DNA of 7,003 nt from contig CAZCAI010000205.1 of the NCBI GenBank assembly GCA_964496595.1, forward strand, positions 1 through 7,003, written 5' to 3'. A program made the translations under genes and the position numbers. Numbering within the stretch: the stretch's first letter is position 1; each line of letters opens with the position of its first letter. This DNA is from JAAAOZ01 sp964496595 (GTDB lineage: Bacteria > Chloroflexota > Anaerolineae > B4-G1 > SLSP01). Positions 1 through 6,157 of the stretch are shown here, piece after piece. The notes beneath the pieces are model-generated. The model ran no database searches. It was not told the DNA's origin and was given only the letters and a program-made list of their open reading frames with translations.

Positions 1-136
1 GCGTGGCATACAGAAGACTGACTTTGTGGGTAGCACGCTGGATTGAGGGTTGCACAGACAGATAGGTAATCCCCAATACAACGAGCAACGTGAAGAGTGA
101 AAGCCCGTTCAATACGAAGCTGTGTAAGGTTTTCAT
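1..136 (-). CDS. Small membrane-anchored protein, N-terminal 45 codons only
   Basis: The ATG (134-136) overlaps the TGA of the upstream 66-codon gene in an ATGA arrangement, so translation of the two is probably coupled. The visible N-terminus starts MKTLHSFVLNGLSLF and runs into a hydrophobic stretch (about residues 8-28, rich in L, V, F and I). This is followed by a polar segment with R, H and K. That pattern fits a single membrane anchor or an uncleaved signal sequence with the rest of the protein outside the membrane. No stop codon occurs before the window edge, so total length and function are unknown. I do not recognise the family. The reading frame is supported mainly by the ATGA junction and the coherent transmembrane segment. 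Confidence 0.6.
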   Translation of the reverse strand, partial: MKTLHSFVLNGLSLFTLLVVLGITYLSVQPSIQRATHKVSLLYAT

Positions 137-333
137 TCTTCGACTCCGACGTGGGCGTCCTCTGGTTGCTCCAGAGCTTGCGGTTGATGCGAATCCGGGC
201 GCGCTTCGTCTCCGCTTTGTTCTGCCTGCGCCCGTGCTTCCGCGGCCATAGCCTCGCGTCCCCATTGATACAACAGCCGATAGCACTGCACCAACGCCTT
301 CCGGGCTTCGGGGGATAATTCTTGATGTTCCAT
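133..333 (-). CDS. Hypothetical small charged protein, 66 aa
   Basis: The start is well set: a near-perfect Shine-Dalgarno GGAGGTGA lies 3 nt upstream of the ATG on the minus strand. The first half (MEHQELSPEARKALVQCYRL..., residues 1-36) should form an amphipathic helix. The second half is E-, Q-, D- and A-rich and probably disordered. There is no signal peptide or membrane segment, so it is likely cytoplasmic. Its stop codon overlaps the start of a membrane-anchored protein, so the two form a translationally coupled pair. The leader carries a hairpin about 25 nt upstream of the ribosome binding site. I do not recognise the family and assign no function. A partner, adaptor or regulator role for the downstream membrane protein is only a guess from the coupling. 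Confidence 0.75.
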   Translation of the reverse strand: MEHQELSPEARKALVQCYRLLYQWGREAMAAEARAQAEQSGDEARPDSHQPQALEQPEDAHVGVEE

Positions 334-358
334 CGTTCACCTCCGGTAATTGAGCTAT

Positions 359-383
359 TGTTCCCCACCCAGTGCGGGGAACA
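359..383 (-). promoter_or_regulatory. Leader hairpin upstream of the 66-aa gene
   Basis: TGTTCCCC (359-366) and GGGGAACA (376-383) are perfect 8-bp inverted repeats around a 9-nt loop. The element sits between the likely promoter area and the ribosome binding site of the minus-strand gene that starts at 333. It could be an operator, an RNA stabiliser or an attenuator-like hairpin. It has no following T-run, so a simple terminator is unlikely. Confidence 0.45.
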
Positions 384-439
384 TCGCCTCTATGCTAACC
401 GGAGAGGCCCGGGGTGATTCTCTGGGACGTTAGTAATTT

Positions 440-468
440 TTAATGACCCTGGCGAGAATTTTTCTCAA
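440..468 (-). promoter_or_regulatory. Weak candidate sigma70 promoter for the 66-aa gene
   Basis: On the minus strand TTGAGA (463-468, five of six matches to the -35 consensus) is followed after 17 nt by CATTAA (440-445, three of six matches to the -10). This would start transcription near 433, about 100 nt upstream of the ATG at 333, and would include the hairpin at 359-383. The -10 match is poor, so this is only a candidate. Confidence 0.25.
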
Positions 469-501
469 GGGGGTAGGGATCAATTTACGGTTGGTCAAGC
501 A

Positions 502-574
502 ATCGGGTAGGAGGGGGCCGTACGGCTCCCTCCTACCATATCACCAGGCATACGGGTCCGTACCTGGCGGTTCC
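502..574 (-). mobile_element. Group II intron remnant: domains V and VI with 3' end
   Basis: Two consecutive hairpins on the minus strand match the layout of the 3' end of bacterial group II introns. Domain V is 573-541: it begins GAACCGCC, has a CGC catalytic triad at 569-567, a GACC tetraloop closed by TACG/CGTA, a 2-nt 3' bulge (TG), then CCTGGTGA. Domain VI is 537-502: a long stem (506-515 pairs with 528-537, then GCCG/CGGC inside) ending in CCCGAT, a typical intron 3' terminus. The CGC triad points to class C introns, which favour sites downstream of terminator hairpins; here a strong hairpin (655-718) lies just upstream. About 80 nt (575-654) may be domain IV leftovers. No reverse transcriptase ORF or domains I-III remain, so the element is dead. 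The assignment rests on recalled consensus, not on a covariance search. Confidence 0.6.
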
Positions 575-654
575 TCCGACAGTTTTCACCCGGTTTTATC
601 CCGGACAAAGCTCGTTTCTAGTTCAACGCCGTAGCTATTTGCCCTCTATCTACA

Positions 655-718
655 TGACATGCCTGGCGCACCAAACAGCCGCCCCCAGAGGCAGCGCTGA
701 GGGCGGCTGTGCATGTCA
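655..718. terminator. Stacked hairpin, probable terminator of the hydrolase remnant
   Basis: The inner stem ACAGCCGCCC (675-684) / GGGCGGCTGT (701-710) is a perfect 10-bp inverted repeat. It is continued by an outer stem TGACATGC (655-662) / GCATGTCA (711-718), with 12 unpaired bases on one side. It lies 21 nt past the stop of the minus-strand hydrolase remnant, which fits a terminator. There is no clear T-run, so termination efficiency is uncertain. It is also the expected kind of landing site for the intron remnant found next to it. Confidence 0.6.
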
Positions 719-739
719 GTGTAGGGTGACGTTTGGGTT

Positions 740-1227
740 TTATTCGGCCAGTACCTGATTGACCATGATATCCAACAGCTTATCCGGCTCCGAGTACAGG
801 GGCGGATGGCCCGACTTCTCGAACCAGATCCACGTCTTTTCGGGCGCGTCCAAGACGGCGTAGTACTCCTCCACCAGCGACGTCATCGCGTTCACATCGT
901 GGCGCCCCACGAGGAAGATGTGACCGGTACCTCCAGTTCCGTCGCCTGTGTCGTGAAGTCCAGATCGGCCAGTTGCGGATAGACGACGTTGAAGACTCGG
1001 ACCAGGCCCAGCACCCAGTTGACCTTGTCCGCCAGGCCGTACTCCGATTCCAGAATCGCGTCGATCAGGATGTCGTGATCTTCGCCGTGCGCGTGTTGGG
1101 CCATGTAGTCGTTGAGCGTGCCCAGATAGGCGGCGTAGGTGAAGGTCAAGTTGCCCTCGGTGTAGGGCGGCGGCCCGTTGCGGCGAATCTGGGCCACGCG
1201 ATCCATCTCACCCCGTCGCCCCGATCC
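740..1227 (-). pseudogene. Alpha/beta-fold hydrolase, N-terminally truncated and frameshifted
   Basis: The fragment carries the cap and C-terminal part of an alpha/beta hydrolase (proline iminopeptidase-like family). The first frame includes RRNGPPPYTEGN and a helical cap with FTYAAYLGTLNDYM (ATG at 1206; the same frame stays open upstream with GRRGE to about 1227). Near 919-930 the frame shifts: adding one base after GTACCGGTC would join it to HIFLVGRHDVNAM, then WIWFEKSGHPPLY and the stop TAA at 740-742. The likely catalytic Asp (GRHD) and His (SGHPP) are therefore present but in a different frame. The nucleophile elbow with its Ser and the whole N-terminal half, roughly 150 residues, are missing. 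In place of that half lies the rightward cupredoxin gene. The protein would be inactive. The frameshift could be a sequencing error, but the missing half cannot be explained that way. Confidence 0.75.
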
Positions 1228-1250
1228 CGCCCACGGGCGCTCCGCCTGAA

Positions 1251-1592
1251 ATGGACGAAATGATGGAGGAGGAAGAGGAAGCCATGGAGATACCCGAGGA
1301 CGCCATCACCATCGAGGTCATCGCCCGCAGTTACGAGTTCGACCCCGCCACCATCGAGGTGCCGCGCGGCGTCCCCATCCACTTCGTCGTCGAGAGCATC
1401 GACATTTACCACACCTTCACCGTCAAGGAGAGCGAAGATGCCGAGGAGATGCTCATCAACCTGGAACTCCAGCCCAACGAGGGCGCGGTGGAGACCGTCT
1501 ACACCTTCGAGGAGAGCGGCGAGTACTACCTCTACTGCATTCCGCACGAAGCCCAGGGGATGATCGGTACTATTGTGGTTCAGGAGGAGTGA
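1251..1592 (+). CDS. Cupredoxin (plastocyanin-like copper protein), 5'-truncated
   Basis: This is a single cupredoxin domain, the type I copper fold used for electron transfer outside the cytoplasmic membrane. The visible ligands are in the expected order: His54 (YHTFTV), Cys96 and His99 (YYLYCIPH) and Met104 (QGM). The domain begins with ITIEVIARSYEFDPATIEVP, typical of the family. Residues 1-17 are a strongly acidic Glu-rich linker, as seen after the lipobox in lipoprotein cupredoxins. The export signal expected before such a linker is absent, and no ribosome binding site precedes the ATG at 1251. The frame stays open upstream but reads there as antisense of the hydrolase remnant. An internal ATG at 1284 has GGAGGAGG-like sequence before it, but that is coding for Glu. 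The copper domain looks intact; the 5' end, signal peptide and promoter seem to have been lost, so the gene is probably not functional. Confidence 0.75.
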   Translation: MDEMMEEEEEAMEIPEDAITIEVIARSYEFDPATIEVPRGVPIHFVVESIDIYHTFTVKESEDAEEMLINLELQPNEGAVETVYTFEESGEYYLYCIPHEAQGMIGTIVVQEE

Positions 1593-1620
1593 GAAGTACC
1601 CCACCTACTGGCTCAAAGAG

Positions 1621-1651
1621 CACAGGGCGGCGCATAGTGCGCCGCCCTGTG
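1621..1651. terminator. Perfect 14-bp hairpin, possible bidirectional terminator
   Basis: CACAGGGCGGCGCA (1621-1634) and TGCGCCGCCCTGTG (1638-1651) are perfectly complementary around a TAG loop. It starts 29 nt after the cupredoxin stop. It also lies beyond the 3' end of the leftward gene cluster, so it could stop transcripts from both sides. A T-run is missing on the plus side; the minus side has only CTCTTT. Confidence 0.65.
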
Positions 1652-1685
1652 GCGTTGCATCAGAAGATCGGCTCGGCCTTTACCC

Positions 1686-1917
1686 CTAAGGGCTCGTAAA
1701 AGTATAACGTCCCTTCCCCGCGCGCACGATCACCTTGCCGCTGCGCTCGCGGATCTCCACGTCGGCGAGACGCAGCGCCGACGCCTCCGAGATCCGCAAA
1801 CCGGTGTAGAGGAGCAGGTTGAGCAGGGCCTCGTCCCGGTAGGTATAGACGACCGTCGGCGCTGTCCGGTCCTCGAACTGCGCCTCGGCCAACGGGCGCC
1901 GCGCCAGGTGGAAAGGG
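1686..1917 (-). pseudogene. Tyrosine recombinase (XerC/XerD-like) fragment
   Basis: The minus-strand frame contains YRDEALLNLLLYTGLRISEA followed by LRLADVEIRERSGKVIVRAGKGR. This is the start of the catalytic domain of tyrosine recombinases (phage integrase family), including the first catalytic Arg in TGLR. After AGKGR the sequence changes to YTFTSP and stops at 1686-1688. The HxLRH box, the later Arg/His and the nucleophilic Tyr are absent. Upstream the similarity fades around TAPTVVYT, with ARRPLAEAQFEDR before it, and the DNA joins directly to the stop codon of the secreted-protein gene at 1918. No start codon or ribosome binding site of its own is visible. This is a relic of an integrase or mobile element. 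Confidence 0.65.
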
Positions 1918-2220
1918 CTAGCCTTTGACCACGATGGGCATGTAGATATGGAACTGTGGGGCGGATCCTGTCCCCGGTACCCAGTACCCGCTGCGCACAC
2001 TGAAACGGGCACTGCTCGACACCGGGGGGCTGGCAAGACCTTGCCCTATCGTGCCCCGAACCTGGTATCCGGCAGAACTGGATACACCGCCGCCGCTGCC
2101 CAGAACGTGCCAGCCAAGATCGAACTGGGCAGAGATTTGAGCCATCACGATCGTGCCAGCGCCCACCAACAGCAGCACAGCAGCGACCGCCAGGAGGATC
2201 TTCATCGTTTTGTGTCTCAT
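1918..2220 (-). CDS. Secreted protein, 100 aa, with GTIGQ core and YMPIVVKG tail
   Basis: The start is supported by AGGAGGATCAG directly before the ATG, so the ribosome binding site overlaps the intergenic gap to the upstream gene (stop at 2230-2232; 9 bp between the genes). A second ATG five codons in is also possible. Residues 1-27 form a signal peptide (KILLAVAAVLLLVGAG) with likely cleavage after VMA. The mature part has FDLGWHVLGSGGG, SSSAGYQVRGTIGQ and SVRSGYW. This pattern is common in exported proteins of Chloroflexota and other bacteria, usually as a beta-rich domain of unknown role. The C-terminal YMPIVVKG resembles the 'YLPLVLK' tails that recur on exported Chloroflexota proteins. 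It is probably co-expressed with the larger secreted protein upstream. The biochemical role is unknown. Confidence 0.8.
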   Translation of the reverse strand: MRHKTMKILLAVAAVLLLVGAGTIVMAQISAQFDLGWHVLGSGGGVSSSAGYQVRGTIGQGLASPPVSSSARFSVRSGYWVPGTGSAPQFHIYMPIVVKG

Positions 2221-2229
2221 CTGATCCTC

Positions 2230-3690
2230 CTAGTGCAGCGTCACGTAGACATAGATCATGTCTTGTAGGTCGCTGACGGATTCGAGCGCCTTGGCGAAGA
2301 TGGTGCCCGGTACGGTGATCTCGACACCGTCTATCGTCACCGTGGCAGCCTTCGCCGCCACGCCGCCGGCCCCGCCGGTAGACAACAGGTCGCCGGGTTG
2401 AATGGTGCCGCCGTTCAGAGCGCTAACCTTAACCTGTGCCGGCCCCTGCACGACGACCAGCACATACTCGCCGGGCGATGCGTTGCCTTCCGGGGTTACC
2501 TCTGTACTTACTGTCTCCCCTTGCGCAGTGTCATCGAATCTCTTGCCGTCGGGATCGAGGGCATTGATGTTGTAGCGGCTGAAGACGACCCCGGCAACGG
2601 CGGTGCTGTTCGCGTCGCCGGCCCTGGCTACCTGCACGATGGGACCATCAATAGCGCTGACGGAGGGGGCGATGCCGCTAAAGACCACCACATCACCCGG
2701 TGACAGCGGTTCGTCACCGCCATTTTCCATCACTTGCATGATGGCGCCGGACAGGTTGATGTTTTGCGAGTATAGATTGTCCGGTGTGTAGAAGCCGTAG
2801 TTGTGGTCCGACCGGCTAGTCCGCCCATAGACACCATACCAATCCAGACTGGTAGCATACATCCCATAGCTGGAACCGCCGGAGCCGTACATGCCTCGCG
2901 ACTGCCCGATGCCGACCACACCGACATTCCCTACAGGCTGCCATAGGCCGTCAGTGTCGCCGGATTCGCCGCGGATGGCCATATTCCCGCTGCTCGTAGC
3001 GTAAACGGCGTATCCGCCTTGGGCGTCGAACGTCCCGGCATGGTCCCAGTGATCGGAGCCACCGGTGGAGACGACGATACCGTATCCCTCACTACTCGTG
3101 AAGTACCCGCCCCAACCCTCGTTGCTGCTGCCTCGAATACCGTGGTTGCTCTCACTGGTACCGAAGAGACCGACGCCCCCATTGGCATCCGCGTAGAGCG
3201 CCGTCCCCGTCGCCGGAGCGTAACCGGAAAAGACGGCATCCGTCGCACCAATATTCTCTCCAACCACATCGGCGCCGGGGCGCAGGCTCAGGGCGTAGGG
3301 CGCGGGCAGGATCTCCTGCCGCGGGGACAGTGTCTCCCCGCTCACGGTGATGCTCAACCAGAGCGCCTGTCCGTTGAAATCGGACTGATCCACCCCCAGG
3401 ACCACGTTGAACAAGCCGCTCTCGACCGTGACGTCGACCGTTCCGCTGTCCCACAGCGCGGTTCCTGCCGCCTCATCGTCATAGACAATGAAGCGCATCG
3501 CATACGTTCCGTTCAACGGTGTGCCGCCAGGATCGGTAAGCCGGCCCTGATAGCTGATCCCACCGGCGACCGTGGCGGCGACAGCCGCAGGTGACGGCGG
3601 CTGCGGGAACGGCGTCGCGCCGGCAATCCCCACACCCATCAGCAGCAGTGTCACCACACTGACAATAACCCACACGTTTTTCCCCTTCAT
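2230..3690 (-). CDS. Secreted fibre-like surface protein, 486 aa
   Basis: An AAGGAG site 6 nt before the ATG supports the start; a small hairpin (3704-3716, GCGGA/TCCGC) abuts it on the upstream side. Residues 1-26 are a signal peptide ending near AGA. Residues about 43-148 form a beta-rich domain (GGISYQGRLTDPGG, FIVYD, GLFNVVLG, LPAPYALSLRPGA) seen at the N-terminus of many exported proteins. Residues about 160-305 are Gly/Tyr/Ser-rich repeats of the form G-x-Y-x-x-S/G-x-x-x-G-(V/I)-x-G (for example GVVGIGQSRGMYGSGGSSYG), as in beta-helical or tail-fibre-like shafts. Residues about 315-486 are a compact C-terminal domain (LSPGDVVVFSG, IQPGDLLSTGGAGG, GTIFAKALE) resembling heads found on such fibre proteins. 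The protein should be exported and sit on, or leave from, the cell surface. Adhesion or matrix formation is plausible but inferred. No catalytic motif was recognised. Confidence 0.85.
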   Translation of the reverse strand: MKGKNVWVIVSVVTLLLMGVGIAGATPFPQPPSPAAVAATVAGGISYQGRLTDPGGTPLNGTYAMRFIVYDDEAAGTALWDSGTVDVTVESGLFNVVLGVDQSDFNGQALWLSITVSGETLSPRQEILPAPYALSLRPGADVVGENIGATDAVFSGYAPATGTALYADANGGVGLFGTSESNHGIRGSSNEGWGGYFTSSEGYGIVVSTGGSDHWDHAGTFDAQGGYAVYATSSGNMAIRGESGDTDGLWQPVGNVGVVGIGQSRGMYGSGGSSYGMYATSLDWYGVYGRTSRSDHNYGFYTPDNLYSQNINLSGAIMQVMENGGDEPLSPGDVVVFSGIAPSVSAIDGPIVQVARAGDANSTAVAGVVFSRYNINALDPDGKRFDDTAQGETVSTEVTPEGNASPGEYVLVVVQGPAQVKVSALNGGTIQPGDLLSTGGAGGVAAKAATVTIDGVEITVPGTIFAKALESVSDLQDMIYVYVTLH

Positions 3691-3765
3691 AACCTTCTCC
3701 TTCGCGGATACTCCGCACTAGCCCCTATATGAACCCGGACTCCGAACACTCACCCTCTCTGTCCC

Positions 3766-5850
3766 CTACGGCACGCGGCTCATCGCATGCCGGACGGCCA
3801 ATGCCTGGGCATTCTGAGGGTCGCGCTGCAGCGCCGCTTCCACCGCCAGCGCCGCTGCATCAGATTGTCCTAACGCCCAATAGCAATTCGCAAGACCCGC
3901 ATAGGCCTGGCCCGACGCAGGCAGCAGGCGAACCGCCTCCTGATAATCGGCCAAGGCCACGTTGGGACGCCCTAGCGCCAGTTCGACGGCGCCCAGATAG
4001 ACGTAGGCTTCGCCGCTCGTGGCATCGAGCTTGACAGCCTGCCGCAGCAAAGGCGCGGCTGATTCGACCTCACCGGCATCCAGGTGAGCACGCCCCCATG
4101 CCGTATAGATCGTGGCGTAGTTCGGCGCCAACGCCAGCGACTGCCGGTAGACCTCATCCGCTGGGCCGCGCGTATCGCTGCCAAATTCCCGAGCGGCCGC
4201 GGTGTAGAAGCGGGCCGTGTGCAGCCATACGGTGGGGTCACCGGGTCGAAGTTGACGCGCCGCTGACAGGGCCGCTTCTGCGCGCTGCAACCAGGCCGGC
4301 ACACTCCCGACGCCGGCGACCGCTTGCTGCCAGTAGAGCTGAGCCAGCGCAAGGTGATGCGCCGGTTCCACCGGCCACTGCGCCACAGCCCGCTCGGCGG
4401 CTGCGATAGACTTGGCGTCATCGCCACGCCCGGCGTACCGGATCGCCGTGCGGGCCGACGTGTCGGCCAGGAGGGGACGCAGGTTGAACTGCCCAACGGC
4501 CACGGCGATGCCCACAAAGAGCAGCGCGCCCCCCACCGCATGCCGGCGTGGTCGCTCAACCGCCGCCGCATCCCCCTGGGAGGCTGGCGGCATTGATAGC
4601 GCGACGCCGATCCCCATCAGCAGCCAGGTGGCCGTGGCCGTCGGCGTTACGTCGAAACTCACCAGGTTACCGGCCAAATTCCCGAGTACGGCAGCCAGCA
4701 CGGCGATGAGCAGGACCCGCTTGTCCGCCGCCTCCGGCGAGCGCAAGGCACGAGCAGCCACCACCCCAAACGTGACCAGCACGGCACACAGGGCAAGGAC
4801 CCCCGGAATGCCGGCCACCACGGCCCAATCGAGAAGCAGGTTGTGGGCACGATCGACAAAGACACCGCGCCCCTGATAGTAGACGAGCTCAGGCGCGTAG
4901 ACGCGGGGATACACTATACCCAGGGCATCGGCGCCATATCCCAGCAGCGGCCTTTGCCGGATTAGGGCAAGGGCTCCCTGCCAGATAGTCAGTCGGGCGG
5001 CTGTGGAGCCTACCCGGTGCCGGCCCAACCACAGGACGCCCAGCGGCCCGACCAGGGCCAGCATGCCGACGCCACCCCAGGCCAACCGGCGCCAGGAGCG
5101 CGCCATCCGCGGCCCCCACCACAGCAGGGCAAAGCACGCGAGCGCCGCGATCAATCCCAGCCAGGCGCTGCGGGCCCTGGTCAGCACGATCACCAGTATC
5201 TGACCCGCAAGTAAGGCCGCCCAGACCCTGCGCAGCCCGCGATGGCGGGCATTCAGCACCAGGGCCAGCGTGAGCGGGGCCACAAGAACCAGGTAGGCAC
5301 CCACGAAGTTGGCGCGGCCCAAGGTGGCGTATATGGGCGAGCGGGCATCGGTGAGGAGGCCAAAGGGGTTCCAGCCCAGAGCCTGCGCGAGATTGAAGAG
5401 GACGAGCGGGGCACTTGCAGCTCCCATCGCGACCACTACCTGCCGGGCGCGTGATAAGGGCCGCAGTCGATGCGCCGCCAGCAGAAAGAGGAGCAGATAG
5501 GTCAGAAGAGTTACAGCGCCCTGAGCTCGTTCGTAACTGCCCCATAGACTCAAGCGCCGGTCGACAGCCGTGACGGTGGTGACGCCGATCACGAGAGCCA
5601 GCAGGCCCACACTCCCCGCCACGGGGTTAACTCTCACCTCGCGCCAGATGGAGCGGCCCGCGAGGCTGACGTCGGCGATGGCAAGGCCCGCCAACGCCCA
5701 CACCAACGTACGCATCAGCATCACCTTGGGCAACTCGAAGGGCTGCTGTCCCCACAGATTGACCCAGAGCGGCGTGAGAATCACCAACAGCAGCCACCCG
5801 ATCTTTTCCAGATCGCGCCATACTACCCCGGAATCGTGCATCGAATGCAA
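3766..5850 (-). CDS. O-antigen ligase/polymerase-like membrane protein with C-terminal TPR domain
   Basis: This is a polytopic membrane protein of the O-antigen ligase family (WaaL/Wzy_C-like), which transfers or polymerises lipid-linked glycans on the outer face of the membrane. Residues about 15-460 contain 10-12 hydrophobic segments. Family signatures are TRARSAWLG (about 224-232), TIWQGALALIRQRPLLGYG (about 288-306) and the large-loop motif DRAHNLLLDWAVVAGIPG (about 333-350) with the conserved His336. Residues about 470-694 hold tetratricopeptide-like helical repeats (ERAVAQWPVEPAHHLALAQL, YRQSLALAPNYATIYTAWGR, LLRQAVKLDATSGEAYVYLG and two more), probably for protein contacts. The start at 5850 is TTG; an ATG three codons on (5841) is 9 nt from GGAAG and may be the true start. 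The gene ends 75 nt before the secreted-fibre gene, in the same direction. The substrate cannot be told from sequence: capsule, O-antigen-like glycan or protein glycosylation are all possible. Confidence 0.88.
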   Translation of the reverse strand: MHSMHDSGVVWRDLEKIGWLLLVILTPLWVNLWGQQPFELPKVMLMRTLVWALAGLAIADVSLAGRSIWREVRVNPVAGSVGLLALVIGVTTVTAVDRRLSLWGSYERAQGAVTLLTYLLLFLLAAHRLRPLSRARQVVVAMGAASAPLVLFNLAQALGWNPFGLLTDARSPIYATLGRANFVGAYLVLVAPLTLALVLNARHRGLRRVWAALLAGQILVIVLTRARSAWLGLIAALACFALLWWGPRMARSWRRLAWGGVGMLALVGPLGVLWLGRHRVGSTAARLTIWQGALALIRQRPLLGYGADALGIVYPRVYAPELVYYQGRGVFVDRAHNLLLDWAVVAGIPGVLALCAVLVTFGVVAARALRSPEAADKRVLLIAVLAAVLGNLAGNLVSFDVTPTATATWLLMGIGVALSMPPASQGDAAAVERPRRHAVGGALLFVGIAVAVGQFNLRPLLADTSARTAIRYAGRGDDAKSIAAAERAVAQWPVEPAHHLALAQLYWQQAVAGVGSVPAWLQRAEAALSAARQLRPGDPTVWLHTARFYTAAAREFGSDTRGPADEVYRQSLALAPNYATIYTAWGRAHLDAGEVESAAPLLRQAVKLDATSGEAYVYLGAVELALGRPNVALADYQEAVRLLPASGQAYAGLANCYWALGQSDAAALAVEAALQRDPQNAQALAVRHAMSRVP

Positions 5851-5980
5851 CTTCCCCTTCTATGTCCACTTGCCCCAGCAGACGCGTCCCACTCCTGTAC
5901 TACGCGGCGGACGTGACGACCTCGACGCCCATAAATGGCGTACTACGAGCTGCCGGCTCCCGTCCCCGCGCTGCGCCAGA

Positions 5981-6157
5981 TCAAACCCAACGCTGGGGCA
6001 GGAGACACCAGCTGTCCTTACTCATTTCCCCTGATCTTGAGGTGAGATCCCGCTGCGCCGGTCGGTAAGCTTCGCCAGCAAGTCGGCTTGTGCCGCGAAC
6101 ACCCCCACATCCCGGTAACAGAACTTGGGAGCGGATTTGGACTCCTTGGAAGCGCAA
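5981..6157 (-). CDS. Doubtful 58-codon leader ORF with strong Shine-Dalgarno
   Basis: A TTG codon at 6157 follows GGAGGAGAC, a strong ribosome binding sequence only about 10 nt past the predicted transcription start. The frame runs 58 codons to TGA at 5981-5983. The product would start MRFQGVQIRSQVLLPG and end PQRWV, is basic, and looks like nothing I know. Composition does not look clearly coding. The same bases can be occupied by RNA structure that buries the ribosome binding site, so it could be a leader peptide, but a chance ORF is more likely. Confidence 0.2.
   Translation of the reverse strand: MRFQGVQIRSQVLLPGCGGVRGTSRLAGEAYRPAQRDLTSRSGEMSKDSWCLLPQRWV

Noticed and set aside
454..466. 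Small palindrome GAGAATTTTTCTC
   Set aside because: The stem is only 5 bp in AT-rich DNA, common by chance, with no associated site.
506..537. Simple intrinsic terminator
   Set aside because: The stem is strong, but there is no T-run on either side, and its position directly after a domain V-like hairpin with a CCCGAT end fits intron domain VI better.
1146..1604. 152-codon minus-strand frame opposite the cupredoxin
   Set aside because: It is antisense to a gene with intact copper ligands, and its product is a low-complexity Asp/Gly/Val/Leu mirror of the acidic coding strand.
3019..3594. 191-codon plus-strand frame inside the fibre-like gene
   Set aside because: Long antisense frames are expected in GC-rich DNA. 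The minus strand has a signal peptide, ribosome binding site and family motifs, and this frame has none.
5897..5947. Repeated 8-mer GTACTACG at 5897 and 5940
   Set aside because: There are only two short copies with no regular array. It is not a CRISPR or iteron array, and nothing like one was found elsewhere in the window.
5570..6034. 154-codon plus-strand frame spanning the ligase 5' end and its leader
   Set aside because: It is antisense to the membrane segments and then runs through the noncoding leader. It has no domain or ribosome binding site.
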